A DNA stretch of 64,000 nucleotides from Carnobacterium sp. 17-4 (lineage in GTDB: Bacteria; Bacillota; Bacilli; Lactobacillales; Carnobacteriaceae), in the NCBI RefSeq assembly GCF_000195575.1, contig NC_015391.1, positions 1,418,501 through 1,482,500 on the forward strand. Reading direction: 5' to 3'. A program made the translations under genes and the position numbers. The notes under the pieces are model-generated. The model was given only the letters and a program-made list of their open reading frames with translations. It made no database searches and was not told the DNA's origin. Positions 10,498-20,018 of the stretch are shown piece after piece; the stretch's first letter is position 1, and each line of letters starts with the position of its first letter.

Positions 10498-10526
10498 ATT
10501 ATCTTACTTCCTTCATTTTTTTGCAA
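10498..10526 (-). promoter_or_regulatory. Promoter of malE2
   Basis: On the minus strand a -35 box TTGCAA (10521-10526) and a -10 box GATAAT (10498-10503) have a 17-base spacer. The arrangement is the same as for malE1, including an operator over the -35 box. Confidence 0.75.
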
Positions 10527-10535
10527 ACGTTACCA
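10521..10535 (+). promoter_or_regulatory. cre site overlapping the malE2 -35 box
   Basis: The 15-mer TTGCAAACGTTACCA matches the cre consensus WTGNAANCGNWNNCW at every fixed position. Its overlap with the -35 box predicts repression by CcpA or a related LacI-family protein. Confidence 0.7.
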
Positions 10536-10544
10536 TTTAAACGC

Positions 10545-10577
10545 AAAAAAACAGAACTAAGCCTCATCCCTAGTTCT
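10545..10577 (-). terminator. Terminator of the neopullulanase-like gene
   Basis: A seven-base-pair stem (10553-10559 with 10571-10577), followed on the minus strand by a T7 run, lies ten bases past the stop codon of the amylase gene and just upstream of the malE2 cre site. Confidence 0.7.
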
Positions 10578-10586
10578 ATTTTTCTT

Positions 10587-12368
10587 TTATGCTTTATAAA
10601 TAACAAAGCCATTTTTTTTGACTGATAATAATTTATTGTCTACAAAAGCTAAGTTCCATAGTAAGATTTCTGGTGTTCTTTCTAACGTAAGTTCTAAATC
10701 TTGCTCACCTTGATTAAAGTAGCAAATCACTTCTTCATCACCATAGGTTCTTTTCATTCCAATAACTTTGTCATCATCGCGAATATCAAACCATTCTATT
10801 GCTCCATAACTTAACAATTCTTGATTGTTTTTTCTAAAAGCAATCATTTCTTTTGTGAAAGTAAACATATCATTGTCTTGTTCTTCTTCATTCCAAATCA
10901 TACATTTACGACAATCAGGATCATCAAACCCATCTATACCGATTTCAGTTCCATAATAAATACACGGCGATCCATGTTGCGCAAACATAAAGGCTAGTCC
11001 TGACTTAGCTAATTCCTTGTTGTTTTTGCTGACAGTCAACAGTCGAGCAGTATCATGAGAATCCAGCATATTAAACATAACTTCATTCGTTTGATTGCGG
11101 TACAACATCAATTGTTCATTTAATCCAGCTACCATTTTACTCGCTGTAATGTCTTTTTTCATAAAGAAATTTTCAATAGTTTGTGTATAAGCGTAATTCA
11201 TCACAGCATGGAATTCATCACCTTGAAGCCAACTTTGCGACGAATGCCAAATTTCCCCTAAGATATAAAAGTCTTCTTTTACATCTACCGAAGCTTGGTA
11301 GAATTTCTTCCAAAAATGATGATCGACTTCATTTGCAACATCCAAACGCCAAGCATCAATATCGAACTCTTTGATCCAATACGTAGTCACATCTAATAAA
11401 AAGTCTTGAACTTCTGGATTGCTGGTATTTAACTTGGGCATGTGTCCGGTAAATGCAAAAGTGTCATAACTTAATTCGCTAACATTTTCGAGTTCTTCAA
11501 CCGATAAGTCAGTCAGTGATTCAACTGGAAACTGATTGATATGGAACCAATCTTTATAGCGTGAATGTTCTTGATGTTCAAGAACATCTTGCCATTGCAT
11601 CGAATCCATTCCTAAATGGTTAAAAACCGCATCCAGCATTACTCGAATACCACGTTTGTGTGCTTCTTGAACGACCTTTTTAAACAGTTCTTTATCGCCA
11701 AAATCAGGATCGATTTCATAATAATCAATTGTGTCGTATTTGTGGTTCGATTTAGCTTTAAACAATGGGCAAAAGTAAATACCGTTGACTCCCAAATCAA
11801 CTAGATAATCCAAATGGTCTATCACACCCTGCAGGTCTCCTCCATAGAAGTCGTCTCGTCCAGGATTTTTTTTGCTGCCCCATGGCAACGTTCCTTCAGG
11901 ATCATTCATTGTATCCCCGTTAGCAAACCGTTCTGGAAAAATTTGATACCACACGGTTTCTTTCACCCATTCCGGTGTTTTTACTCTGTCGACTTCGTGT
12001 AAGTATGGCATTCTAAAAAAGGTATTGGCATCTTCTAAGTAGTGATCTGTAAACGGAAATACCCCACGATCTCCGTAAAGAACTTCTATACCGTCAGTTC
12101 CTTCAACATGAAAACAATAAGCGATGCGTTTTGTTTTTACGTAGGTTTCAATCATCCAATAATCATGGACATCCGTACTTAAAATCAATTTCATTGGTTT
12201 ATCTTCTTCATACCATTTTTCTGTTCCATGAGAGTAAGGATCTCCGCTAATCAAACTAACTTTTTTTACATCACCTTTTTTTGTTCTTAGACGAATATGA
12301 AACTGTTCAGGTTTATACAAGTACGCGTATTCACTATCTGGTCTGTGGTAAATTGCTGCTGTTTCCAT
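10587..12368 (-). CDS. Neopullulanase / maltogenic amylase / cyclomaltodextrinase (GH13_20)
   Basis: This 593-residue intracellular enzyme is expected to hydrolyse maltodextrins, pullulan or cyclodextrins to maltose or panose. The first 120 residues resemble the N-terminal carbohydrate-binding domain (CBM34) of this subfamily, and a GH13 barrel follows. The four motifs are clear: DAVFNHLG, AWRLDVANEV (nucleophile Asp), LGEIWH (acid/base Glu) and LDSHDTARLL. No signal peptide is seen, consistent with action on imported dextrins. It lies between malE2 and an alpha-glucosidase gene. Members of the subfamily overlap in substrate, so the precise name is open. Confidence 0.88.
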   Translation of the reverse strand: METAAIYHRPDSEYAYLYKPEQFHIRLRTKKGDVKKVSLISGDPYSHGTEKWYEEDKPMKLILSTDVHDYWMIETYVKTKRIAYCFHVEGTDGIEVLYGDRGVFPFTDHYLEDANTFFRMPYLHEVDRVKTPEWVKETVWYQIFPERFANGDTMNDPEGTLPWGSKKNPGRDDFYGGDLQGVIDHLDYLVDLGVNGIYFCPLFKAKSNHKYDTIDYYEIDPDFGDKELFKKVVQEAHKRGIRVMLDAVFNHLGMDSMQWQDVLEHQEHSRYKDWFHINQFPVESLTDLSVEELENVSELSYDTFAFTGHMPKLNTSNPEVQDFLLDVTTYWIKEFDIDAWRLDVANEVDHHFWKKFYQASVDVKEDFYILGEIWHSSQSWLQGDEFHAVMNYAYTQTIENFFMKKDITASKMVAGLNEQLMLYRNQTNEVMFNMLDSHDTARLLTVSKNNKELAKSGLAFMFAQHGSPCIYYGTEIGIDGFDDPDCRKCMIWNEEEQDNDMFTFTKEMIAFRKNNQELLSYGAIEWFDIRDDDKVIGMKRTYGDEEVICYFNQGEQDLELTLERTPEILLWNLAFVDNKLLSVKKNGFVIYKA

Positions 12369-12416
12369 TGTTATTTCCTCAATTCTTTTTTTTTTTAGTA
12401 ACGAATAAATTAATTT

Positions 12417-14102
12417 TTATAGGTCTATTAAAATAACTATAGCGCCATATGGACTCAACTTTAACTGGCCTTCTTGCAGAGTGTTGCCTTCGTTGGTCAA
12501 CGCAACTGTGTAGGACTGTGCTGTTAACTTGTCAATTGTAATCGTTTGCTTATTTTCTGACATATTGCAACACACGATTGCTTTGCTGGATCCCCAGCTT
12601 CGTTCATAACAGTAGGTTTCCAAACTGGTTTCCAACAGTTTAAAATCACCTTCGATAAATAAAGATTTTTGCTTCAATTTCAATACTACTCTGTAGTAAT
12701 GCAATACGCTGTCCGGGTCTGACTCTTGATCCATTACATTGTATTTTTCTTCAAGGTTCACTCCACTCCATGGCCGATGAGTTGAAAATCCAGCATATTT
12801 AGAGTTGTCCCATTGCATCACTCCACGACTGACATCTTTACTCCGTGCATTTAATTGTTCTAATGCAAATTCTTTTGGATACCCTAAATCAAGTGCTTGT
12901 TGATAAAATAGATCCGCCCCGGGTAATGCGAACTGTTCGATTCTTTCAATCTCTAAATTTTTCATCCCAATTTCTTCGCCGTTTAATAAAAAAGGAATAC
13001 CTTTTTGCAAATACATTAAGGTGGCCAACATTTTACTACTATTATCACGATAATGTTCAACCTCACCAAAACGCGATACCGCTCGTGCCATATCATGATT
13101 ATTCCAATACAAAACAGGTCCGCCAATTGTAGCTAATCCCTTTTGCCATTCAGACATAGTTTGTTTGAATTTTTCGAGATCCAATTTTCCATGTTGCAGG
13201 CTTAATGGAAGTCGTTCATCTTTTGAATGTTCTATTTCTGGAAAATACCGGAATGTTATCACGCTGTCACACACTTCATCTGCCGGATCTGTGTATTTTT
13301 TTGCTAACTCAAGACTTGCTGATGCCGCTTCACCAACTAAAAAGACATCGGGATAATTTTTACGTATACGTTGACTAAACTCTTTCATGTAGTCAATTAC
13401 TTTTGGCAGATTGGCATAATAATTTTCTGCTAATACAATTTCATCTTTACTTGCTGTGTCAACATCTGGAAATCCGTTTTCTTTGTCTACATGGATGAAC
13501 GCATCTAATCTTAAGGCGTCAATTCCCTTGCCTAACCAGAATTCAGCACAATCAGCCATTGCTAAGCGCACTTCAGGATTTTCCCAATTCAGGTCAGGCA
13601 TCTCTTTTGCGAATAAATGAAAGTAAAAAGAGTTTCCGTTTGGTTCTTTTTCCCAAACAGAACCGCCAAAAAATGAACCCCAGTTATTTGGTACAGAGCG
13701 TTGTTCTATCGGATCTTGCCAAATGTAATAATCTCGGTATATATTTTCCGGCCCTTTTAAAGCTTCTTGAAACCATGGGTGTTGATCAGATGTATGATTT
13801 AGCACAAAATCAAGCATAACCTTTATACCGCGTTTATGTGCTTCATCAATCAATTTCTCCATGTCAGCCATAGTACCAAAATGATCATCAATAGCGTAAT
13901 AATTTGCAACGTCATATCCATTGTCAACTTGTGGAGAAACAAAAATGGGGTTCAACCAAATCATATTCACTCCTAACGACTGGATATAATTCAATCGTTG
14001 AATAATTCCTTTTAAATCTCCAATTCCATCATTATTTGTATCTTGAAAACTTTTAGGGTAAATTTGGTACACAACTGTATTTTCCCACCATTTATCCTGC
14101 AT
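12417..14102 (-). CDS. GH13_31-type alpha-glucosidase, intact copy
   Basis: This cytosolic alpha-glucosidase of 561 residues contains the catalytic motifs ALRLDAFIHVD (nucleophile), LVGEAASAS (acid/base) and YWNNHDMARA (transition-state Asp). I choose the ATG at 14102, ten bases after an AGGTGG site; the longer frame from 14144 lacks support. It is a close paralogue of the broken gene immediately upstream (14222-15939) and probably carries the activity that copy has lost. A LacI-type operator lies in the 119-base gap upstream. Exact linkage specificity (alpha-1,4 or alpha-1,6) cannot be read from the sequence. Confidence 0.88.
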   Translation of the reverse strand: MQDKWWENTVVYQIYPKSFQDTNNDGIGDLKGIIQRLNYIQSLGVNMIWLNPIFVSPQVDNGYDVANYYAIDDHFGTMADMEKLIDEAHKRGIKVMLDFVLNHTSDQHPWFQEALKGPENIYRDYYIWQDPIEQRSVPNNWGSFFGGSVWEKEPNGNSFYFHLFAKEMPDLNWENPEVRLAMADCAEFWLGKGIDALRLDAFIHVDKENGFPDVDTASKDEIVLAENYYANLPKVIDYMKEFSQRIRKNYPDVFLVGEAASASLELAKKYTDPADEVCDSVITFRYFPEIEHSKDERLPLSLQHGKLDLEKFKQTMSEWQKGLATIGGPVLYWNNHDMARAVSRFGEVEHYRDNSSKMLATLMYLQKGIPFLLNGEEIGMKNLEIERIEQFALPGADLFYQQALDLGYPKEFALEQLNARSKDVSRGVMQWDNSKYAGFSTHRPWSGVNLEEKYNVMDQESDPDSVLHYYRVVLKLKQKSLFIEGDFKLLETSLETYCYERSWGSSKAIVCCNMSENKQTITIDKLTAQSYTVALTNEGNTLQEGQLKLSPYGAIVILIDL

Positions 14103-14190
14103 GGAGCACATACCACCTTTGACTTTGCTAAATTCCTTTTTCAACTATTAGCTTACAGAATCCAGAAAGCACTTACAATGAAAATTGCAT

Positions 14191-14204
14191 TGTTACCGTT
14201 AACA
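14191..14204. promoter_or_regulatory. LacI-type operator upstream of the intact alpha-glucosidase gene
   Basis: TGTTACCGTTAACA differs from the perfect palindrome at 9091-9104 by a single base and matches the cre consensus with one mismatch when extended by one base. It probably binds MalR and/or CcpA. I could not identify a convincing -35/-10 pair with it. Confidence 0.55.
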
Positions 14205-14221
14205 ACTTCTTTAGTTGAAAT

Positions 14222-15939
14222 TTATTCTTTTTCTGCTGTTTCATCAGCTAGTTGATCTTCATACATAAAAACGATGGTCCCATATGGTGCAAATGTAATG
14301 GCATCTTTATCGATAGCATTGCCTTCATTTTGCAAAATAACTTTCCATCCCAGTGTTGAAACACCTTCTTCTTGTAGATGTTCTTGTGTGTCCGTTAAAT
14401 TGCAGCAGACAATTGCTCGTTGCCCATCGTAGTTTCGTTCATAAATGTATAATGTATCTTTTGTCTCATGTAAAGTAAATGATCCTTTCGTAAATACTGC
14501 TGTTTTCTTTAATTTTAAAACTTTTTTATAGTAGGCTAAGATACTGTTTGGATCTTTTTCTTGAGCTGCCACATTGTATTTTTCTTCTACGTTTACACCG
14601 CTCCAAGGCTTAGTTGATGAAAACCCAGCGTACTCAGAATTATCCCATTGCATAGCTCCTCGACTAACATCACGACCAGTATGGTTTAACTCTTTTAAGA
14701 TGTGTTCCTCAGAATACCCTAGTTGTTTTGCTTTTTCATAAAAAGAGATTGCACCTGGAGTATCAAATTGTGCGCGGTCACTATAATGTAAATTACGCAT
14801 GCCGATCTCTTCCCCGTTATAGATAAACGGTATCCCTTTTTGAAGATACATTAACGTTGCCAACATCTTACTGCTATTATCCCTGTGTTCCTCTAAATTT
14901 CCATAGCGAGATAGTGCACGTGCCATATCGTGATTGTTCCAATATAAAATTGGGCCGCCATATGGATCCATTTTATTTTGCCACTCATTCATGACTTTTT
15001 TGAATGCTTTTTTATCTAGCCGGCCTGCTTGCATATTAAAAGGTAACCGAGGATCTTTCATTGACTCATCTTCTGGAAAAATTAAAAAGGATATAATGGC
15101 ATTGCACATATTATTATCAGGATTGGTATATTCAAAGGCTAAATCAACGTTCGCTGAAGCTGCTTCTCCTAAGATGAAAATATCTTCTTTAACTTTACGC
15201 AAATCCATCGATAACTTTTGAACATAATTTTTAATATTGGGTAAAAAGCATTTATTTTTTGCGCAGATACCAGTTCTTCACCATTTTCCATTTCGACTTG
15301 GAAAAAATCATTAGCTTTGTCCATATGAATAAATGCGTCTAATCGGAATCCATCTACTCCATGATCCATCCAGAATTTCCCTACATCCAAAATTGCTTTT
15401 TCGACCTCTGGATTGTCCCAGTTTAAATCTGGCATTTCTTTTTTAAATAGATGGAAATAATACTGTTCTCCAACCGGTTCCTTTTCCCACACCGATCCAC
15501 CAAAAACAGAGACCCAGTTATTGGGCAAATGACCACCTTTTTTTGCATCTTCCCAAATGTAAAAATTGCGATAAGGGTTGTCTGGTCCTTTTAAGGCTTC
15601 TTGAAACCAAACATGCTGATCAGAAGTATGGTTGACAACTAAATCAAAAATAATTTTCAAGTTACGTTTATGCGCTTCTTCGATTAATTCCACTGCATCC
15701 TCAACAGTTCCAAAAATTGGATCAATCGTGTAATAGTCAGAGACATCATAACCATTATCGACTTGTGGTGAAGAAAAAATGGGATTGAGCCAAATAGCTG
15801 TCGCACCTAATTGCTGAATGTAGTCTAAACGGCTGATGATTCCTTTAAGATCTCCTATACCATTATCATTTGTATCCTTAAAACTTCTTGGATAAACTTG
15901 ATAAACGATTGCTTCATTCCACCAATTATTCTCTTGCAT
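14222..15939 (-). pseudogene. GH13_31 alpha-glucosidase split by a -1 frameshift
   Basis: Two overlapping frames together encode one alpha-glucosidase paralogous to 12417-14102. The upstream frame starts at the ATG at 15939 behind an AAGGAG site and carries the nucleophile motif DGFRLDAFIHMD. It then loses similarity after ...QKINAF and stops at about 15169. The other frame, ending at 14222, carries LGEAASAN and NNHD. Similarity switches frame exactly at a run of five A (plus strand 15243-15247); six would restore one reading frame. Neither half has all catalytic residues, so the product is inactive unless this is a sequencing error or ribosomes slip. Everything else about the gene looks intact, which suggests a recent event. 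Confidence 0.85.
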
Positions 15940-16224
15940 TCCTACCACTCCTTTATAAATGGATAACTGCTTATAGTAATTATTGTATTCATTCATAAAG
16001 AGGATTGCCACTTTAGTGATTTAAGATTATTCTAGTCTCATCCAATGGCGTCCGTTTTTTATTTATTTAAAATTGAATTTAAAACTAAACGAAACAGAAT
16101 CATATGCTGAGGATTTCTAATAATTCCCTAAAAAATAAGGAACTTTCTAGATTTCAAATGCTAAAAGTGTTACTCTTTCAGTAATTGCAACAGGCGTAAT
16201 TGCCTAGTAGAAAGAGGTATAATA

Positions 16225-17601
16225 ATGACAAGTATTAGTGTTGCTGGTAAAACTGTGGATACATGGGAAAAAGAAATCCCCCAATTAGAAGATCTTCTTT
16301 CTTTAAAAGAAATCTTTTGGATCAACGAAGCTAAAATTCCATTTGAAGAAGCTTCGTCCTTAGTTCCCTATACAAAAGATGATGTGAATGATGCTGAAGA
16401 ACGCTTAAACCGTTTTGCGGCTTACTTAAGAATCGATTTTCCAGAAACTGAAGTAGCCAATGGAATCATTGAATCCCCTTTATCTTCGATTCCTTTTATG
16501 AAAGAATACCTTGAAACAGTTTATCATTCTTCTATCCCAGGGACTTTTTTATTAAAACGAGACGATACACTACCAATTGCTGGAACGATCAAAGCAAGAG
16601 GAGCCATTTATGAAGTGTTGAAGCATGCAGAAAATCTAGCATTAGAACATGGTTTGATTACCAGTTACGCAGATGATTATGCCGTATTTGCAAGTGAATC
16701 GTTTAAATCATTCTTTTCAAATTATAAAATTGCGGTAGGTACTACCGGAAATCTGGGTATCAGCGTAGGAACTGTCGGTGCTAAGTTAGGCTTTGATGTC
16801 ACGGTACATATGTCCGTGGAAGCAAAGCAATGGAAAAAAGATTTATTGCGTTTTCGTGGAGTCACGGTTATTGAACATGAGTCTGACTTTACAAATGCCG
16901 TAGAAAAAGGACGTCAGCAATCTAATTTAGATCCAATGAGTTATTACGTCGATGATGAACATTCAATTGAATTGTTTTTAGGCTATACGGTTGCTGCCAA
17001 TCGGTTACAAAAACAATTGACTCAAGAAAATATTATTGTAGACGAAACTCACCCTTTATTCGTTTACTTGCCATGTGGTATTGGTGGTTCACCAGGTGGG
17101 ATTACTTTCGGTTTAAAACAAATTTACGGGGACAATGTTCATTGTTTTTTCGCAGAACCTACACATGTTCCTTCCATGACAGTAGGATTAATGACTCAAA
17201 AATATAATGAAGTATCCGTTAAAGATTTTGGCTTAGATGGTTTAACCGTCGCCGATGGATTAGCCGTACCTCGTACATCAAAACTAGTTGCTAGTATTAT
17301 GAAACACTTTTTTAGCGGTTCTTATACTATTGATGACTTTGAAACAAACCGTTTATTAAGTGCTCTTATTGATAAAGAAAAAATCTTTTTAGAACCAGCT
17401 GCTTTAGCGGGAGTTCCAGGTGCACTCAGACTGTTTCAGACTGAGGAAGGCAAAAGTTATTTAGAAAAACATCATTTGATGGATAAAATGGAACAAGCTA
17501 CACATATTGCATGGGCAACTGGCGGGAGCATGGTTCCTAAAGAAGATATGGATCAATTTTACGAATCGGGTTTACTATCTCCACTGACAGAAAAAATATA
17601 A
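16225..17601 (+). CDS. dsdA: D-serine dehydratase (D-serine ammonia-lyase)
   Basis: This 458-residue PLP-dependent enzyme deaminates D-serine to pyruvate and ammonia. The PLP lysine is visible at residue 123 in TIKARGA, and Gly-rich phosphate-binding loops appear at TTGNLGIS and PCGIGGSPGG. Length and motifs match DsdA rather than the shorter L-threonine dehydratases. It stands alone on the plus strand, divergent from the maltose genes, behind an AAAGAGG site and followed by a strong terminator. No dsdX transporter or dsdC regulator is adjacent. A role in detoxifying or using D-serine is inferred from the family. Confidence 0.9.
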   Translation: MTSISVAGKTVDTWEKEIPQLEDLLSLKEIFWINEAKIPFEEASSLVPYTKDDVNDAEERLNRFAAYLRIDFPETEVANGIIESPLSSIPFMKEYLETVYHSSIPGTFLLKRDDTLPIAGTIKARGAIYEVLKHAENLALEHGLITSYADDYAVFASESFKSFFSNYKIAVGTTGNLGISVGTVGAKLGFDVTVHMSVEAKQWKKDLLRFRGVTVIEHESDFTNAVEKGRQQSNLDPMSYYVDDEHSIELFLGYTVAANRLQKQLTQENIIVDETHPLFVYLPCGIGGSPGGITFGLKQIYGDNVHCFFAEPTHVPSMTVGLMTQKYNEVSVKDFGLDGLTVADGLAVPRTSKLVASIMKHFFSGSYTIDDFETNRLLSALIDKEKIFLEPAALAGVPGALRLFQTEEGKSYLEKHHLMDKMEQATHIAWATGGSMVPKEDMDQFYESGLLSPLTEKI

Positions 17602-17604
17602 AGT

Positions 17605-17657
17605 AATAAAGCAAAAAAGAGGTGGGACTTTTGTCCCCACCTCTTTTTTGCTTTATT
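17605..17657. terminator. Strong bidirectional terminator after dsdA
   Basis: A long stem of about 22 bp with a single-base bulge and GTGGGAC/GTCCCCAC at its core is flanked by A and T runs on both sides. It ends dsdA on the plus strand and could also stop minus-strand transcription. Confidence 0.88.
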
Positions 17658-17704
17658 TTCCTGTTCTAACTACATATTTAATGAGAAAAGGAATTTTGTT
17701 TTCG

Positions 17705-17825
17705 TTTATTGATTACATTGGTGCTGAGTAAGGAATTATTTGACTAATACAGTAAATTTATTGATTAATAAGCACCAGAACAAGTTATTATTTGACTAAT
17801 AAAGGAGGTTTATTGATCAAATTAG
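17705..17825. repeat. Imperfect 52-bp tandem repeat, about 2.3 units
   Basis: The segment TTTATTGATTA recurs at 17705 and 17757, and as TTTATTGATCA at 17809, an exact 52-base period. Between them TTATTTGACTAATA recurs at the matching offset. The gap 17658-17938 otherwise holds no gene that I can support. Confidence 0.7.
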
Positions 17826-17938
17826 GATCTAAAAAAAATTCATTTAACTAATATTATAGACAACCATTGATTAGCCTCGCCTGAACTATGGTGCTTTAGA
17901 GAAATAATCACATAAATTTCAGAAAAGCTTTATACTAG

Positions 17939-18832
17939 TTAGTTTTTTGGAACAAAAACTGCTAGTGAACTTGGTAGCACTTCTAGTTTAATCGGAAACG
18001 GTTGACCTTTATCGCCATCAACAGTGCAGTAGGTATCCTCATCTTCTAACAATCGAATGGTTGCTTTTTTAAAAGCGCGATGTTCCAATTTTTCTTTAGT
18101 GTATTCTTTTCCTTGAAGTAATTCTGGCACTAAACTCAATTTTTCTTTAGCTGTGGTTTCTTTTAATGTCACTAAATGGATAAAACCATCATCCATTTCG
18201 GCTCCAGGAATGACAGTACCCACTCCACTAACAAAATTACTCATGGCAATTAAGACCATGCTGTAATCGGCTACCCATTTCTCTCCATCAACTTCTAATT
18301 CAACTGTGTATGTTTCGTCATCTCTTAAAGCTTTTATTCCTTCAATCAAGTAAGCAAACACACCAAATTTGGTTTTCATCTCAACATCTACTTCTTGAAT
18401 AGATTCCGGTATTGGACCTACGGAAGTTGAACTAATAAAATACCGACTATTTAATTTCCCTACATCAATTTGTTTAACCGCACGCTGTTTAAATGAGTCA
18501 ATTGCTATATCAGGATTCGTTGAAATCCCCAAAGCTCTAGCAACATTATTAACTGTTCCAAGCGGTATAATTCCTAATATCGTTTGAGCTTGATGCAACA
18601 TTAATCCATTAACGGCTTCACTAACAGTTCCATCACCGCCCAATACAAAAACAGCTTCATATTTTTCTAGGGCAGCATCTTCACAAAATGCTGTGGCATC
18701 TCCTGCTTTTTCCGTTTTCTTAATGATAAGTTCAGTAAAATCAGGTTCAATTTGCTTTTTCAATTTTCCCATATATTTTTCTGCTTTTTCTCCACCCGAA
18801 GAAGGATTTACAATAATCATAGCTTTAGTCAT
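17939..18832 (-). CDS. Diacylglycerol/lipid kinase family protein (YegS/DagK type)
   Basis: The protein of about 297 residues belongs to the DAGK_cat lipid-kinase family. It should phosphorylate diacylglycerol or a related lipid alcohol at the inner face of the membrane. The N-terminus has the VNPSSGG motif and then the nucleotide-binding GGDGTVSE motif; the C-terminal beta-sandwich region contains the conserved VDGDKG near the end. I prefer the second ATG (18832) over 18838 because of spacing from a GAAAGAAG site. It lies 27 bases downstream of the LacI regulator and is probably co-transcribed with it, although no functional link to maltose is known. Confidence 0.85.
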   Translation of the reverse strand: MTKAMIIVNPSSGGEKAEKYMGKLKKQIEPDFTELIIKKTEKAGDATAFCEDAALEKYEAVFVLGGDGTVSEAVNGLMLHQAQTILGIIPLGTVNNVARALGISTNPDIAIDSFKQRAVKQIDVGKLNSRYFISSTSVGPIPESIQEVDVEMKTKFGVFAYLIEGIKALRDDETYTVELEVDGEKWVADYSMVLIAMSNFVSGVGTVIPGAEMDDGFIHLVTLKETTAKEKLSLVPELLQGKEYTKEKLEHRAFKKATIRLLEDEDTYCTVDGDKGQPFPIKLEVLPSSLAVFVPKN

Positions 18833-18859
18833 ATTCATTCTTCTTTCTAAAATAAATTT

Positions 18860-19831
18860 TCAACATTTTGAAAAGGGTTGTTGTTGTGTAGTTGTTCCTC
18901 TAATAATTAATTCCGGAGTAAAAAAAAGTTCTCCTTGAGGTGCATTTTTTTGTTCAATCTTATTTAACACCATTTTAGCGCAAGCTTCTCCCATTTGAAT
19001 AACAGGTTGTTTGACTGTAGTCAATTGTGGGAAAGCAATCTGATCTAAAAAAACGCCATCATATCCAATAATGCCAAAATCAGCAGGTATACTTCCACCC
19101 ATATTGATAATTCCTCTTTGGATCCCAATGGCTAAACGATCTGAGCTGCAAATAAAGAGCGTACTGGGTTTGAATTTCTCCCAGTTTTCTCTAATAAACT
19201 CTGCAGCATAACGCGAACGATTTTCAAAACGATGAATTTCTGGTAGGCGTTTATTTTTTTGAAGCGTAACTATGTATCCACTCTCACGTGAATATTCAAA
19301 GGGTTCTTTTACATCCATCCCAATAAAAATAATGTTCTCATACCCTAAATCAACGCCATATTGTGTTGCTTTCGCAATTCCTTCTTTATTGTTCGAATCA
19401 ACAAAATCATAACCATGTCGATTTTCACCAAATAAAACGACGGGTTTTGTAGCACCGCTTATCCAATTGTAATCACTCTCACGCATGCCGCAAATAATGT
19501 ATCCATCACACGCACCTATATCAAAATTATTTTTAGTAACCAATTGTAAAGAGTAATGACGATTATCTAATTCTCGTGCAATACCGGTTAACAAATGCAT
19601 GTAATACGGTTCTGTTGTGTCCATTTCTTCAAGGATAAACAATTTTATGATTTGTGTACGGTTATTGACCAATGCTTTTGCTGCAACATTTGGACGGTAA
19701 TTAAGTTCTTCCATTGCTTCAAAAACAAGTTCTTTTAATTCGTCAGTCACTTGTTCGGGATGGTTGATCACTCTGGATACTGTCATTTTTGATACATTCG
19801 CTTTTTTCGCAACATCATTAAGTGTAGTCAT
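18860..19831 (-). CDS. malR: LacI-family transcriptional regulator, probable maltose regulator MalR
   Basis: This 323-residue repressor has an N-terminal LacI helix-turn-helix (TLNDVAKKANVSKMTVSRVIN) and hinge helix, followed by a periplasmic-binding-protein-like effector domain ending in the dimerisation region. It is the only LacI-family gene in the window, which also holds several LacI-type operators at mal promoters. I infer that it binds TGTTACCGGTAACA-like sites and is released by maltose or a maltodextrin. CcpA would bind similar sequences, so the assignment to MalR is likely but unproven. It has its own promoter. Confidence 0.82.
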   Translation of the reverse strand: MTTLNDVAKKANVSKMTVSRVINHPEQVTDELKELVFEAMEELNYRPNVAAKALVNNRTQIIKLFILEEMDTTEPYYMHLLTGIARELDNRHYSLQLVTKNNFDIGACDGYIICGMRESDYNWISGATKPVVLFGENRHGYDFVDSNNKEGIAKATQYGVDLGYENIIFIGMDVKEPFEYSRESGYIVTLQKNKRLPEIHRFENRSRYAAEFIRENWEKFKPSTLFICSSDRLAIGIQRGIINMGGSIPADFGIIGYDGVFLDQIAFPQLTTVKQPVIQMGEACAKMVLNKIEQKNAPQGELFFTPELIIRGTTTQQQPFSKC

Positions 19832-19902
19832 GCCGTCTCCCTTCCTTTATCTAGTCTCATATCTATTTATATACTCTATCTGTATCTTCCATTATAAAGC
19901 TA

Positions 19903-19931
19903 ATAGTATAGAGAATTTATTTTTGTGTCAA
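19903..19931 (-). promoter_or_regulatory. Promoter of the LacI-family gene
   Basis: On the minus strand a consensus -35 TTGACA (19926-19931) and a -10 TACTAT (19903-19908) are spaced by 17 bases. No cre-like or palindromic operator is seen over it. Confidence 0.75.
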
Positions 19932-19965
19932 TGTTCCCTTAATAATCTTTAATCTTACGCAAAAT

Positions 19966-19993
19966 AAAAAAGCACCAAAAAGGTGTTTTTTAT
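19966..19993 (-). terminator. Terminator of perR
   Basis: A short stem built on CACC/GGTG is extended by A/T pairing and has a T-run on the minus strand. It lies about 25 bases past the perR stop codon. Confidence 0.7.
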
Positions 19994-20018
19994 TTATCCT
20001 ATTCCTCTTTAGCACGAT

